DNA from: Batkoa obscura
Lineage: Eukaryota; Entomophthoromycota; Entomophthoromycetes; Entomophthorales; Batkoaceae
NCBI GenBank assembly: GCA_030770535.1
Contig: JASVEC010000003.1
Coordinates: 1,612,001 to 1,676,000, forward strand
Length of the DNA: 64,000 bases
Direction: 5' to 3'
A program made the position numbers and the translations under genes. The notes beneath the pieces are model-generated. The model did no database searches and was not told the DNA's origin. It saw only the letters and a list, made by a program, of their open reading frames with translations. Each line of letters begins with the position of its first letter. Position 1 is the stretch's first letter. Shown here piece after piece: positions 1 to 10,754 of this stretch.

Positions 1-65
1 AAGCCCTAACGTTTGCTAGGGTTTTCGGAGAGGTGTCTATTATTATAATTTGTAATTTATCAAAT

Positions 66-121
66 ATTTTATTTTATTTTATTTTATTTTATTTTATTTT
101 TATTTTATTTTATTTTATTTT
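66..121. repeat. (ATTTT)n simple repeat
   Basis: A run of ATTTT units, about eleven copies with one extra T near the middle. It is a low-complexity tract with no coding potential. The rest of the first 760 bases holds only one short inverted-repeat element and unremarkable A+T-rich DNA downstream of the first gene. Confidence 0.95.
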
Positions 122-299
122 TGCTATTAATGTAAAAATAACTTTGGAAAACTATTGAAGTTCATTCAAAAAAGTTGTTTTCTCTTATATATTCAAAACT
201 AAATCTTTTTAATGTATTGATTACTGTGTTTTAATAGCATTAAAAAGCAAACTATTTCAGCAATAAAAGATTAAATTAAAGGGTTAATTACTTTTCATA

Positions 300-398
300 T
301 GAGGGTGTTTTTTTGGCTTCATCACTTTTTCCATCTTTAAGCGCTATTTGAGTGGAAAAATTCTTAATAAAATTCTTAAACATAAAAATACATCCCCA
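300..398 (+). mobile_element. ~100-bp MITE-like element, copy 1
   Basis: This is one of eleven related sequences in the window. It runs from TGAGGGTGT to ACATCCCCA with TA on both sides. The ends are inverted repeats (consensus TATGGGGATG against CATCCCCATA), and the core carries TTAAGCGCTATTTGAG. It has no coding capacity. The size, short terminal inverted repeats and TA flanks suggest a non-autonomous Tc1/mariner-type element. No transposase source is visible here. Confidence 0.8.
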
Positions 399-761
399 TA
401 TCAAAGCAACCTCATTTTTAAAATTGGAGTTTTTTCCTTGAATAAATAGCAGTGGATGATCAATTCAAACAACACTCTATTTTAAATAAAGTGCTTTTGG
501 ATGAAGTTACAGGCACAGTTAAGGGCGATGTTTTGATAAATATCAACAAACTTGCATATTTCATTCAATTCAAAATCTGCAACCTTTTTCCAATAGTTTG
601 TGTAAATAACTACCTTTGACTGCACTTATAAACTCATAAAGGAATACACTATTAAATTATTACTCTTATAAATAACTTTAGAATATGAAAAAAGCCAAAA
701 AAAAAAAGATTATATCATGTGAAATTAATTTTATTATTATGCTAAAATAAATAAAAACTAT

Positions 762-1184
762 TTAAAATTTTGATATACCAACACAATTTAAGCCAGCAAC
801 ACCTTGAGGGGTACATTTATCAAGGGTGACAAACACTTTCTTTGGGGCATCACCTTTAATTGTAACAGTAGTGGTGGCATTGCCAAGATTACATTCATTA
901 ACTTGGAAGCTTACATCATTGGAGATAAGGAACGCAGTACCAGTTTGACATTGGTTGGTGATATTTTTACCAGTAATCTTACAGACTGGTTCAGCAGCCT
1001 CGCCATTGTATTCAATTTTACATTTACATGCAAAAGAGTAAGTATTTGTACCATCACCATTAGCCAATCTACCAAAGTCAGTTTCACATCTGATTTCACG
1101 TTTACCGCATTTTGGTTTTTCACCGTAAGCAGCAAGACTACCACTGATTAAAGATAATAAAGATAATAATAAAGTAGCTTTCAT
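762..1184 (-). CDS. small secreted cysteine-rich protein, paralogue 1
   Basis: A single-exon protein of 140 residues. Residues 1-19 form a clear signal peptide (MKATLLLSLLSLISGSLAA). The mature part has nine cysteines (26, 33, 53, 55, 68, 79, 98, 124, 134) and the segment FGRLANGDGTNTYSFACKC. The next gene on the same strand encodes a protein with the same motif and eight cysteines in matching positions, so the two are tandem paralogues. A TATA box lies 63 bases upstream of the ATG. I do not recognise the family. Secretion, small size and paired cysteines would suit an extracellular or effector-like protein, but that is inference. Confidence 0.85.
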   Translation of the reverse strand: MKATLLLSLLSLISGSLAAYGEKPKCGKREIRCETDFGRLANGDGTNTYSFACKCKIEYNGEAAEPVCKITGKNITNQCQTGTAFLISNDVSFQVNECNLGNATTTVTIKGDAPKKVFVTLDKCTPQGVAGLNCVGISKF

Positions 1185-1246
1185 TTCGATTAAGATTTAT
1201 GTGATATTTAAAATTTGATAAAAGGAGAAATAAATATTTTTGGTCT

Positions 1247-1253
1247 TTTATAC
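1247..1253 (-). promoter_or_regulatory. TATA box of the first secreted-protein gene
   Basis: On the minus strand the sequence reads GGGTATAAAAGACC, a strong TATA box in a local G/C-containing context, 63 bases before the ATG at 1184. Confidence 0.7.
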
Positions 1254-1867
1254 CCTTCAGTTGTTGATTGAACTAATGATTTTTGATATTAATTATTCTA
1301 GTAGATAATTGTCCATTTTTAATGCAAGAACTGTATTATTTATAAAAAATTAAATTTAGATTAAAATGCATAAAAAAAGCTATATTTAACTTTAAAAAAT
1401 AAATCTTACATTTGATTTGTGTTGATTATTTTCTGTTTTCATAGCACAAAAGGTTATTAAGCGCTAATTTAAGTTAAATAGAACTAACATCTTTAAAGAA
1501 ATGCAAAATACTATTAATAAATATACAACTAAAATTATCACCAAAACTATAAATAACTTGAAGTAATTATGAATATCCATTTTGTTGATGTATAATAGCA
1601 TCATCCATAAAATGGCGTTTTATTATGAGTTTGATATAATTTTAGTAATAAAATTGAAATATATATTTACAAATATATTATTTAAAAGTAAAAGAATATC
1701 TGTATCCCTATTAAATATTGCAATATTTAGAACAAGGTTATATTTATACCTAATTAATAATATTTCAAATTACTAATTTTAGGAATTAATTTTTTCTAAT
1801 TTACCTGAATCAAGAAAACAAAAGGAGTAATAATTTTCTTATAAAATTGTATATTAAATTTATTTAA
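1254..1867. other. intergenic, no gene seen
   Basis: A+T-rich spacer between the two secreted-protein paralogues. A 64-codon open frame at 1582-1776 on the plus strand has no signal peptide, domain or biased composition and is treated as chance. Confidence 0.6.
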
Positions 1868-2269
1868 TTAAACAGTTGCTGAACCATTACAATCTAAACC
1901 AGCAGTACCTACTCCAATACAGTAAAGAGGGAAATTAGCTGTTTTTGAACTACCATCTTTGAACTTGAGCGAAACTAAAGCCATACCATTTGTACAATTA
2001 GCAATTTGTAAACTTAATTCATTATCAGGAGATTTTAAAGGATTAGCAGAGCAGTTGGATTTAATTTCACTTCCACTATAGTCGCAATAAGTTTGTACTG
2101 TACTTTTATTACTATCGGCAGTACATCTACATGAAAAGCTATAAGTGTTTGTACCATCACCATTTGCAGTTCTACCAAACATACTATTACACTTTATTTT
2201 ACTTTCATCATTAGCGTGAAGAGAGGTTAATAGAAAGGTAACGAAACTAATTTTTAAGATATTAATCAT
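1868..2269 (-). CDS. small secreted cysteine-rich protein, paralogue 2
   Basis: A homologue of the preceding protein. It shares FGRTANGDGTNTYSFSCRC, the GxAGLxC ending and eight matching cysteines, the first six with a constant five-residue offset when counted from the longer frame. The open frame extends to an ATG at 2302, but a TATAAAT box occupies 2303-2309, immediately before that codon. A transcript started from it would begin downstream, so the ATG at 2269 is preferred. That start gives a clean signal peptide (MINILKISFVTFLLTSLHA) and a protein of 133 residues. Function is unknown; co-duplication with its neighbour suggests a related secreted role. Confidence 0.82.
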   Translation of the reverse strand: MINILKISFVTFLLTSLHANDESKIKCNSMFGRTANGDGTNTYSFSCRCTADSNKSTVQTYCDYSGSEIKSNCSANPLKSPDNELSLQIANCTNGMALVSLKFKDGSSKTANFPLYCIGVGTAGLDCNGSATV

Positions 2270-2302
2270 TTTTTGAGTATTTCTATCATTAGTTTGATTC
2301 AT

Positions 2303-2309
2303 ATTTATA
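2303..2309 (-). promoter_or_regulatory. TATA box that decides the start of secreted paralogue 2
   Basis: TATAAAT on the minus strand, directly abutting the ATG at 2302 and about 34 bases before the ATG at 2269. The normal TATA-to-start distance favours 2269. Confidence 0.6.
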
Positions 2310-2339
2310 CCAAAATTAATTTCGAGGCTTTACATTAAG

Positions 2340-2347
2340 TGACGTAA
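2340..2347. promoter_or_regulatory. ATF/CREB-like site TGACGTAA
   Basis: TGACGTAA lies about 31 bases upstream of the TATA box of the second secreted-protein gene. An identical site in the other orientation (TTACGTCA) lies at 2663-2670. Fungal Atf1/CREB-type bZIP factors bind this octamer. Binding here is inference. Confidence 0.4.
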
Positions 2348-2736
2348 TTAGCTATTTTATTGCCATTGAAAGCCTTGAAATTTAATGGCTTGGAACATTC
2401 TGAATAATAGTCGTTATTTTAATTAAACTAGCATTCAAGTTTGATATATTTTTGGAAAAATAGATTTGACAGATACTGTAATGATATTAATAAAACTGTT
2501 TAATTGTGTTGCTATTTTAAAATATATTTTTATAAATAGTACTACGGGCTGAGGAAACAAAAGTATTAATTATATATTGATCTCATTATATTATAATAAA
2601 ACCTCAAAACATGCACATTAACGTGTAAAAAAATCTTTCTAACCTAATTTATTTCAAAAAAATTACGTCACATAAAGTTAAAAAAAAGTAAAAAAGGATC
2701 CCATAAATTTAAAGAAGGGTAAAACAAAACTGGTGT
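2348..2736. other. spacer between divergent-age genes, no gene seen
   Basis: Apart from the TTACGTCA site at 2663-2670 I see no gene, repeat or structured RNA in this stretch. It separates the promoter of the second secreted gene from the 3' end of the deadenylase gene. Confidence 0.5.
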
Positions 2737-4425
2737 TCAAAGGGTTATAAATCTTTTACTACCACGAGAAATATGTAATCTATTCTTATTTTCTTGACTT
2801 GCTGTACTCTTATATAAATAATCCCAATCATATTTTTTGTATTTTTTATTTTCGTTAGCTATTAAAATTGAATAATAGTATTTTAAAATATCCGTTAAAT
2901 AATTACCTGCTTTAGCCAGAATGGTTAAAAACACTTCCCCAGTAACAAAAGCATCATAACCTGCTTCATGATGCTGTGATCCATCACCCATTAAATATTT
3001 ATTATGCTCTGCATAAAACTCTAAAAATAGCTATTTTAAAAATAATAATTAGTTTGATACAATTCGACTTACTTATTTTAACCTTGGGATAAGGAGTTTT
3101 TGATGTAATTGTTCTAACTACAAGTAAAGAAGAATCGTTTGTCTCGTTATGCTATAAAATAAAGTTAGGTTGGCTGTAAATAATAAAGATTGACTTACAT
3201 TTAAATTGAAGGCTGAATCGAACAAAAATTTGGTATCATAGATACTAAAAATTAATAATGTTATTATTTTACTTAATAAATTTACACTGGGAATTTCTCT
3301 CTTAAAACTGTTAAAAAATCTTTATAGGAATCCGGTAAAGGTGTAACAACGAATTGCTTTAAAAGATGACAAATATCCAAAAACATGTTATGTCCAACTA
3401 ATGGTTTTTTACTCTTAATCATGCAATCAATTACTTTTCTAAACCCTACTTTTTCTTTGATTTCTCTCTTTAATTGAAATAAGCTATGCTTTTAATTTTT
3501 AAACTATTTATATTTACCTCTATTTTATTTAATTTCTTTTTTTGGCTTCTATCGTATTCTTTTTTATTAAATCTTGATACAAGTACTCCAGAATCTGTCC
3601 CTTTTGCCATTAAACTTGTGCTATATCTAAGAAAAATAAATAAATAGATACTATAGTATTTATCGACTTACTCTGCTGAAATGTTCTGATAGATTAATAT
3701 TCTAAAATAATTATTTGGACATGTAATTGGCAGTTCTAACTCATTGCCTTCTAAAAACTTCACTATCTCCTCTCTGAATGATTAATAATTTATAAATATT
3801 ATGATTTAATTACTTTTTATTCTTCATAAATGCTTTTCCTCTTTCATCGATATCCGCTAAATCTCTCTTATTATCCATTATTCTCATCTTTGATTCTTTG
3901 TACTTAGCTTCTTCTTCAGTGGTTAAATAAGGAATTCCTTTTAAAATAAGTCAAAAAACAAGCTACTAATTGAATACAGTCAATAATCATACCATCATAA
4001 AAAAGTTTATTGAAATCAAAGCCTTCATTACATAAAAAATTGATGGCTGAAGGATGACAAACAAATTTTGAAGAAGCTTCTCTTTGGTCCGTTACCGCTG
4101 GAAAGATATAAAAATTGTAAACCTTAGCTTGATATTGTATTGGCTTTACTGGAATTTGGTGAAAAATGCTTAATCCGATTTGAATTATCTTATAGTCTCC
4201 CATTCTTTTTTTCATATTGTAATAAATTGACTCATTTTCATCACTACTTAATTCTTCTTGTGTATTATAAGTATCAAGTCCTAAAAATCAAATGATTATA
4301 TTTAATCTTACTTATTAAACTAACTTACCCGAAAATTCAGCATCAAAACTCATAAACGAGCAGGTATCAATTGCCTTTTCAATCTCTGGATAGTGTATCG
4401 CAAAATTACTTTTACTAATATCCAT
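2737..4425 (-). CDS. PARN: PARN-type poly(A)-specific ribonuclease
   Basis: A multi-exon gene of the CAF1/PARN family of DEDD 3'-5' exoribonucleases, which remove poly(A) tails from mRNA and small non-coding RNAs. The start is MDISKSNF at 4425. The catalytic residues are all visible: Asp and Glu in SFMSFDAEFSG, Asp in VGHNMFLDICH, and His/Asp in HHEAGYDAFVTG near the C-terminus. The segment GIPYLTTEEEAKYK after NEGFDFNKLFYDG is typical of PARN. Exons inferred: 4329-4425, 3993-4280, 3814-3937, 3672-3773 and further ones down to 2737, separated by introns of about 45-60 bases. No C3H zinc finger of the TOE1 type was seen, which favours PARN or a PNLDC1-like relative. The C-terminal part is short. 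Confidence 0.88.
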
Positions 4426-4716
4426 CCCGCTAATTAATCAAGCAACAAAACTTCAATTTTTTTAACTTTAATTTATGCTCAATAAATAGCTGAGATAATA
4501 GTTAAACATTTTGCCAAAAGTATTCTAAACAGTTCAAAGCCTTAAAGAAAAGCCTTGGTATGGATTAAAGTAAATTAATATATACCAACCTCCCTTGTGT
4601 TATTAAACTTATAGTTTCAGTACATGTATTGATGTTCTACATTTACCATCTAATACGGAGAATATTTAATAATTTATAATTTAGCTTTTGAAAACCAAAA
4701 CATCAAAATTACAAAA

Positions 4717-4789
4717 GCCTGATTAGCTCAGTCGGTAGAGCATGAGACTTTTAATCTCAGGGTCATGGGTTCGAGCCCCATATTAGGCT
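4717..4789 (+). tRNA. tRNA-Lys(UUU)
   Basis: A complete cloverleaf: acceptor GCCTGAT/ATTAGGC, D stem GCTC/GAGC, anticodon stem TGAGA/TCTCA with loop CTTTTAA (anticodon TTT), and T arm ATGGG-TTCGAGC-CCCAT. There is no intron and no encoded CCA. A T-run follows at 4792, as expected for RNA polymerase III termination. The T at the discriminator position is unusual for Lys and worth noting. Confidence 0.95.
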
Positions 4790-4847
4790 TGATTTTTGTT
4801 TTAAATTTTTTTGATTACGTTTCGTCACTCTTTAATCTCAACTTTCA

Positions 4848-5868
4848 ATGGCTCAAAAACTAAATTATTTGATAGTAACTGACATCCATTACCAACTTCA
4901 AGCAATTGATAATTTAAAGCTAAAGATTAAAGACAAAGATATTAAGTAAATAGTAACAAATTACAAATTGCACTACTTAAACGATCCAGATTAGATGCCA
5001 TCATATGCTTAGGCGACATTGTTAATGTGGATCATTTTGATAGCTCAGACCAAAGTAAGGATGAGCTTGAAATGGTAGCTGTAATGAAAAAACTAAGCGA
5101 AATAAATCCAATCGTTTATTATATTCCGGGTAACATAAATTGAATTCGCTATTGTGCTGGTTTTTATTATTAAATAGGAAATCATGACCCTAAACTGTGT
5201 TTTAAAGAGTTTAATAGCTCTATTGATTTTATCCAAAAATTCAATTTAGATTCACAGTGTTTTATTGATGTTCATGAACAAATGATTAACATCGGTAATA
5301 ATTAGTTTATGATTTTATAGTAATACTAACAGTTAAAAGCCCCTAATTTGATGTTAATGGGGATGGGCGGCAGCGTCGATTCTATTTTAGAAGAAAAAGT
5401 TCATTGGTTAGGTAGATTAAAAAACTCTTTATTATTTTAATTATAACTGTTTTAGGATTTCCATACAATGAAGTTAAAGTATTAGAAAAATTTAATAAAC
5501 TTAAAAATCAAATAAAAGAGGAATCACAAATTATTTTAATTACTCATCAAGGCCCAAGCAACTCATGTACTAGTTATGAACCCGTTGTTTTCATATACTA
5601 ATCTTTTTTAGATACTACTAAAGTAACTGTAGAAGAAGATTCATTATTAGAATCTGGAAGCAACAGCATAAACCAAATTGCACAAGAAATTCAACCATTA
5701 ATCCATTTTCATGGGCATACTCATACGGGTTGGGGGTTATCAAGAAATAATCGCGTAACCACTGTTAATCCAGGAGCATTAAAGTATGAGCGAAGTGTAA
5801 TTTTACAGCTACAAAAAGAAGAAAACGATAAATATGAAATTAAGTCAATCGAATTTTTAAATAAATAA
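4848..5868 (+). CDS. calcineurin-like metallophosphoesterase
   Basis: The protein starts MAQKLNYLIVTDIHYQ. It shows the ordered metal-binding motifs of the metallophosphoesterase superfamily: DIH near residue 11, GDIVN, GNHDP, THQGPSN and GHTHTG. These residues hold a two-metal centre that hydrolyses phosphate esters; the substrate cannot be read from the sequence. Introns of about 45-60 bases are inferred at 4946-4989, 5130-5177, 5295-5339, 5412-5455 and one near 5572-5610. The stop at 5866-5868 lies only seven bases from the stop of the convergent neighbour. No signal peptide or membrane segment is seen, so a cytosolic enzyme is likely. Confidence 0.82.
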
Positions 5869-5875
5869 TATTTAA

Positions 5876-6880
5876 CTATGCTTTTATTTTTTTATATTTA
5901 AATACAAATAATACAATTTGAATTATTACTACTATTGAAACGAGGACCATATTCCTAAATAACAAATTGAATTATTAACTTACATAATCATTCGTTATAT
6001 CGTATTTACCATAAAAAAGAAAAATAATCCAAATAGACACCAATAGGTGGGATATCTGGCAAGGTATTTCTAAGCTTAGGGAATGCAAATAAAATTGTGT
6101 TTCCAATAGCAATAGATTTTGGCGTAATAGCCTTCTTTAGTCTCACTTGATTAAGCACATATAATGTAAAAAATATCGATATTCCCCACATACAAATCAT
6201 AACTATTACGCTTAATAACTTGGTAGTAAGTGCCCTTTTCAATAGCAAATATTTATCACCATTTAAGTCAATTTCTAATAAAGCTAGAGAAGGTAGGGAG
6301 TGAGCTCGATAATTTAAAATGAACTGCAAGCTTCGAGATTGATTATTTTTGATTAATTCGTAACTTTGAGACAAAGGCATTTTATACTCATCAAAAGGAT
6401 ATCCTTTTGGGGATCCAGATATAAACTCAACTTCTGAGTTTAAAAAGCTACAAAATCAAAGTTTATTTCATTATTTTTATATTTCAATAATCATTACTAA
6501 CTATTTGTTTTGAATTTTCCTTTTTGATTACAAAATTGATATTGCAGACTATATTCCTTTTCTTCGCCATTATTTTCTACTTTTTCTTCATTGCTCTCTT
6601 GGATTTCCTCTTCATTCTCAAAGCCATTTTTATCAATCTGCTTTCCTAGCACTAAATTGACGTTCAGTTTCAATATCCTTTTATAATGATTGAATTCGGA
6701 AGCTAAAACAAACACATTCATTTTATCATTATCGATTTCTTTTTTGAATACTGAACTTTCTCCTCCACTTAAATAAAAGTGGATACTTAAGCTAAAAAAT
6801 ATTACCAAGACTCCTATTATACTAAATATCCCTAAGCCTATTTTGACCCTTGTTTTTTCAAAAAACGATTTTGTACTCAT
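5876..6880 (-). CDS. DUF4436-like multi-pass membrane protein
   Basis: Three exons are inferred (6498-6880, 6010-6447, 5876-5954). The first encodes an N-terminal membrane segment (about residues 13-35) and an acidic stretch. The second encodes YPFDEYKMP, two further hydrophobic segments, and the signature FPKLRNTLPDIPPIG followed by DYFSFLW. Reading on across a 54-base intron adds a last membrane helix and a basic tail ending FVFKYKKIKA. The PFD-Y motif and the LR-PD-PPIG-D-FLW block match what I know of the DUF4436 family. No biochemical function is established for that family. If the second intron were retained, the protein would stop after FLW. Confidence 0.68.
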
Positions 6881-7071
6881 TATTTATATTTAATTTTGAT
6901 TAATGTTATTATTATTGTTTAAAAGTATGTTAAAAATATGTTAATATTTTTTAAAGTTCTTTTTATTTTTTACTTTTTATTGGCTACCAAATGTTCTTAA
7001 TTAAAAATTAATTTACAATAAATTAAAAATAATGTTTTTACTTGTTTAGATTATCAAACTCAATTTATTAC

Positions 7072-8977
7072 TTATAAATGATTTGGCTCGAATATAACAT
7101 AATCATGTTTCAATGATTTAGCTAAATCCCAATAATGTTCAGCTTTAAACTTTGATAAAGTTTGACGAACAATCGAATCTGTAGGGCAAGGCTTAAATGA
7201 AAATCCCTTAAACTGGCGTGAGTGTGTTTCACCTTCCCAAACTAAATGACAATAATTAGCAGAGTCCGGATCCGAGCTAGACTCATCCCATTGAATTCTA
7301 CGTAACATCAATTTTTTATATCTTTTTATTCCCTTGGGTCCTCCTTCAACAACAATTAAACAAAAATTGTTGTTAAGTATTCCCATCCCACTAAGTTGAT
7401 TTTGTGTTGCATTTTTATCAACTTTAAATTTATGTTGTTTAGAATCCAAATTTCTTACTTTAAACACTAATGATAACAATCCATTTTGACGAACATCTTC
7501 AGCAGCTTTTTTACGTATTTTTTCCCGACGCTGTTCATCAGTAAGTTTACGTTCTTCATTTTGTTTCTCATGCTCTCTCTTACGATCAGCTACTTGTGAG
7601 CGAACTTGGGCCTCGATTTGAGTTGGATTTTCTACAGTCTCACTTGCCAATACCCTCATTAAATTCGATAATTTTACCTTAGTTTGCTCTGGGGGTAGTA
7701 AACCTAATCTAATCTTTTCCTGTTTCTCTTTAAGCTCTTCAGCTCTTCGTTGACGTCTCAATTTCTTCCTTTCTTGTTTGGTAAGCATCAATGGCTTACT
7801 GACTACTTTTCTTTTTTCAAATGGTGGTTTAATCTCCACAGGATGATGTATCAGATTAGTTACTCCATTACGCTCTTCAAACTCCAATTTATTATAATCA
7901 AATACTCTTTCTATACCAAGTGCTGGTTGAGCAAAAAACTCTCTGTCCCACCATTCTACTTCCGGAGCTGGATCTCTCTATTTCCCCCTTTATTAATTTT
8001 AGACATTAAATTTTAAAGAAAATTACTTTAAGCACTTTATCCGAAACTAATTCTAACTCTTCTTCCATTCCTGCAGCCTTCGCCCTTGCTGCAATTTGTT
8101 CTCGAAGTTTCTCAACCATAGCCTAAAATAATATCATCAATAACTAACCTTATATAATAAAATAGATTATACCTCAGCTCTCACTTGATTACCCCTTTCG
8201 ATCCATTTACCTTGTTCATTGAACTTAAAGCTTCGATTTAATCTAGGTTTGGGAACAGCATATTGCATCCCAAGTTCTGGATCAAAGTATGGATTTTTAG
8301 TTATTGATTCTTTTTCTTCTTCTTTAGGCTTTTCTATCTCTTTTACAGCCGGTTTACTGGTTTGTTTTTGATTAGCCTTAATTTAAATTAGAACAAAATA
8401 ACTATTTATAAAATAAATCAAAAATTACTTTAGCTGTAACAAACTTATTCCTTGGTATAAAATTGGTTATTGTTTCTTGATCAATCTTCTTTCCTATTTG
8501 AGCTAAAAGTGGATGCAACTGCATATTCAATCCGCCCCTAATTTTAGGTTCAGCAGTCCTAGACTCGATTTCTTTCTGAAAAAAATCGTTTAATTTAAGA
8601 TAATCACTTGTATATTTGCTTACCTTTCGTTGTAAAATTGTTTCTTTTAATTTTTGCCCTTCCAAAATCTTCTTTTGTAATTCTACTGAGGAAAGTACAC
8701 CCTGTGGGGCTAGCGGTCTTATTCCTCCAGGACGTACTTGGTTATTCACAAATGAAGGTGTTCCCAGAGGTTGTCGGGGTACAAAATTGGTGTTTGCAGT
8801 ATTTAATGGTGGTGGCCTTGGTGCTCCATAGTTACTTGGATTGATTAGATTTTGACTGTTTTTTATCCTTTCCAATAATTTTTTATGCTGAATCGCAATC
8901 TAAAATGAAATTGTTAAGTAAAGAGTAGCTGTATTTTTTATAATGATTACTTCATCAGCATTTGGTTTCTTACTCAT
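7072..8977 (-). CDS. PRP3: U4/U6 small nuclear ribonucleoprotein Prp3
   Basis: This is a core component of the U4/U6-U5 tri-snRNP, needed for spliceosome assembly. The start MSKKPNADE at 8977 is followed by an intron. Then come a proline-rich low-complexity region, the motif NPYFDPELG, the PRP3 domain (WWDREFF, VTNLIHHPVEI, a basic KKLRRQRRAEELKEKQEKI stretch, LSNLMRVL) and a C-terminal DUF1115 domain (GPKGIKRYKKLMLRRIQW, LVWEGE, FKAEHYWDLAK). The last exon, 7072 to about 7980, holds most of the conserved part; four or five short introns interrupt the 5' half. The length of roughly 500 residues fits the fungal range. The minus-strand gene ends 191 bases from the start of the DUF4436-like gene. 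Confidence 0.93.
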
Positions 8978-9641
8978 TTGATATTTGAATTGGAAGTAAA
9001 AACTAATCAAGTTGAAAAGTAAAAATTTGTTTATTTAAGCTTAATTGCTATTGGTTCTTGTCATTGATTCTTCAAATTGTATTTTTTTTATTAATTCGAC
9101 TTTGCACTAAAAACTATTAAATTATAAGTTTTATAGTATATTAACCAAAATTGTTTTATGAAATATATCATGCCAACCCATCTTTGATTATAATAGTATA
9201 TAATAAATTAATACCTACACATTTTTTAAAGGCTAAGTTTAGAAAATATAAAGATATCTTTTATAAAACTTATACACTATTTCAACATTTTCATGTCTTA
9301 ATATTCAAAAAATCTTATGAAATACTATTTGTTAAATATAAATATGTAATATAACAAAATTATTTTAAATAATATTACATATATAGTTTTATACATTAAT
9401 ATTTAATTTACTCTTAAATATTATTGCTATTTAATTTTAAATGAATTAAAGCAAAATTCATAAAAGTAACCTAAAAATGAAATTCAAAGCAAAGTAAAAA
9501 AATGATTGGATAAGAAATATGATATGCTGCAAGAGTTCAAGTTACTATCCAAGCAGTGCCGATTTAGTAAAATAATATGAATCTATACACTAAAATCATC
9601 CTCTTTTCTAATTTGTAGTAGGAACCTCCTCTTTAAGAAAA
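8978..9641. other. divergent promoter region between Prp3 and eL42
   Basis: This 660-base spacer separates two divergently transcribed housekeeping genes. It is extremely A+T-rich in the middle (9100-9480). A plus-strand open frame at 9151-9354 looks random in composition and is rejected. No repeat or RNA gene was seen. Confidence 0.5.
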
Positions 9642-10309
9642 ATGGTAAGCATATGCTTAATCACACATAAACAGAAGACTTGGATATAAAGTAAAAGCGA
9701 CAACAAAGAAAAAGAACTATAATGGAGCAAATGGAATGCAGATGCAACCATCGAAATATCAGAGTATAGCTCAACATAATAATAAGAGCTTATTGCAAAA
9801 TACCAAACTACATTACTTTTTGAAGATTAGAATATAAAAAATAGATAGCTTTGAAAGTTTAAAATAATGAAACGGAATAATGAACTGACAAAAGAACTAG
9901 GTCAATATTCCAAAAACTCGTAACACCTACTGCAAGGGTAAGGCTTGCCGTAAGCATACCCCTCACAAAGTTACTCAATACAAGACCGGAAAAGCCTCTC
10001 TTTTCGCTCAAGGTAAATAATTTAACGTTAAAGATTTACAGTGATTAATTTTTCAGGTAAGAGACGTTACGATGCTAAACAATCCGGTTTTGGTGGTCAA
10101 ACCAAACCAGTTTTCAAGAAAAAGGTAACACCATTCGATTTAAAAAAGATTTCAAATTAAATCATGAACAGGCCAAAACTACCAAAAAGGTTGTCCTTCG
10201 TCTTGAGTGCACTGTATGCAAGTATAAGGCTCAATTACCATTAAAACGTTGCAAACACTTCGAACTTGGTGGTGACAAGAAAACCAAGGGTGCTGCTCTT
10301 GTTTTCTAA
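9642..10309 (+). CDS. RPL42: 60S ribosomal protein eL42 (L36a/L44)
   Basis: The spliced product is 106 residues, the same as yeast, and aligns almost colinearly. It starts [20 protein letters not shown], carries the zinc-binding cysteines (C12, C17, C74, C77 and C88 nearby), has [15 protein letters not shown], and ends KTKGAALVF. The initiator ATG at 9642-9644 stands alone as the coding part of exon 1 and is followed directly by a 256-base intron ending at 9900. Further exons are 9901-10012, 10057-10124 and 10172-10309. Residue 56 is proline; in yeasts Pro56 goes with cycloheximide sensitivity and Gln56 with resistance, so a sensitive ribosome is predicted. Confidence 0.96.
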
Positions 10310-10754
10310 AAATTTTAAAATATATTTTATTTTAAATTATTTAATTAATCGGCCATTATTAATTTTAAATTCAAGCTTACTTTTTGAGATTTTTTATATA
10401 GATTTATGGCATGATTAAGTTTAGATAAGTACAAATCGAAGCTATGTTGTGTGTAAATTAGACTAATAATATAGGAATACATTCAGTAAAAATCGTTTAA
10501 TCTTTAGGAAATAGTTTTATTGAAATCATTATAATAGTAGAATCAATTTGATAGCGACTAGATTAAGGATTTTAAATTAGTGCTAATATAATTATATAAA
10601 TCAAGGTTAAGTATTATGAAATGAGATTAATAACATCATTATAAACTGATGTCATCAAGTTTATTTTATGAATAAAAGGATAAAAATAAGTCAGTTATGG
10701 AATAATATTTATAAATATATTTACAGGTTTATTATAATATAAAAAATAATGCGT
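10310..10754. other. spacer between convergent genes, no gene seen
   Basis: A+T-rich 3' flank shared by eL42 and the CsbD-like gene. No feature is recognised. Confidence 0.5.

Noticed and set aside
1-35. CCCTAA and TAGGGTTT words at the window start, telomere-like
   Set aside because: Only single isolated words, not tandem repeats.
804-1151. Plus-strand frame of 115 codons
   Set aside because: It is the antisense shadow of the first secreted protein, which has a signal peptide, conserved cysteines and a paralogue.
8608-8844. Two plus-strand frames
   Set aside because: Antisense to the proline-rich exon of Prp3.
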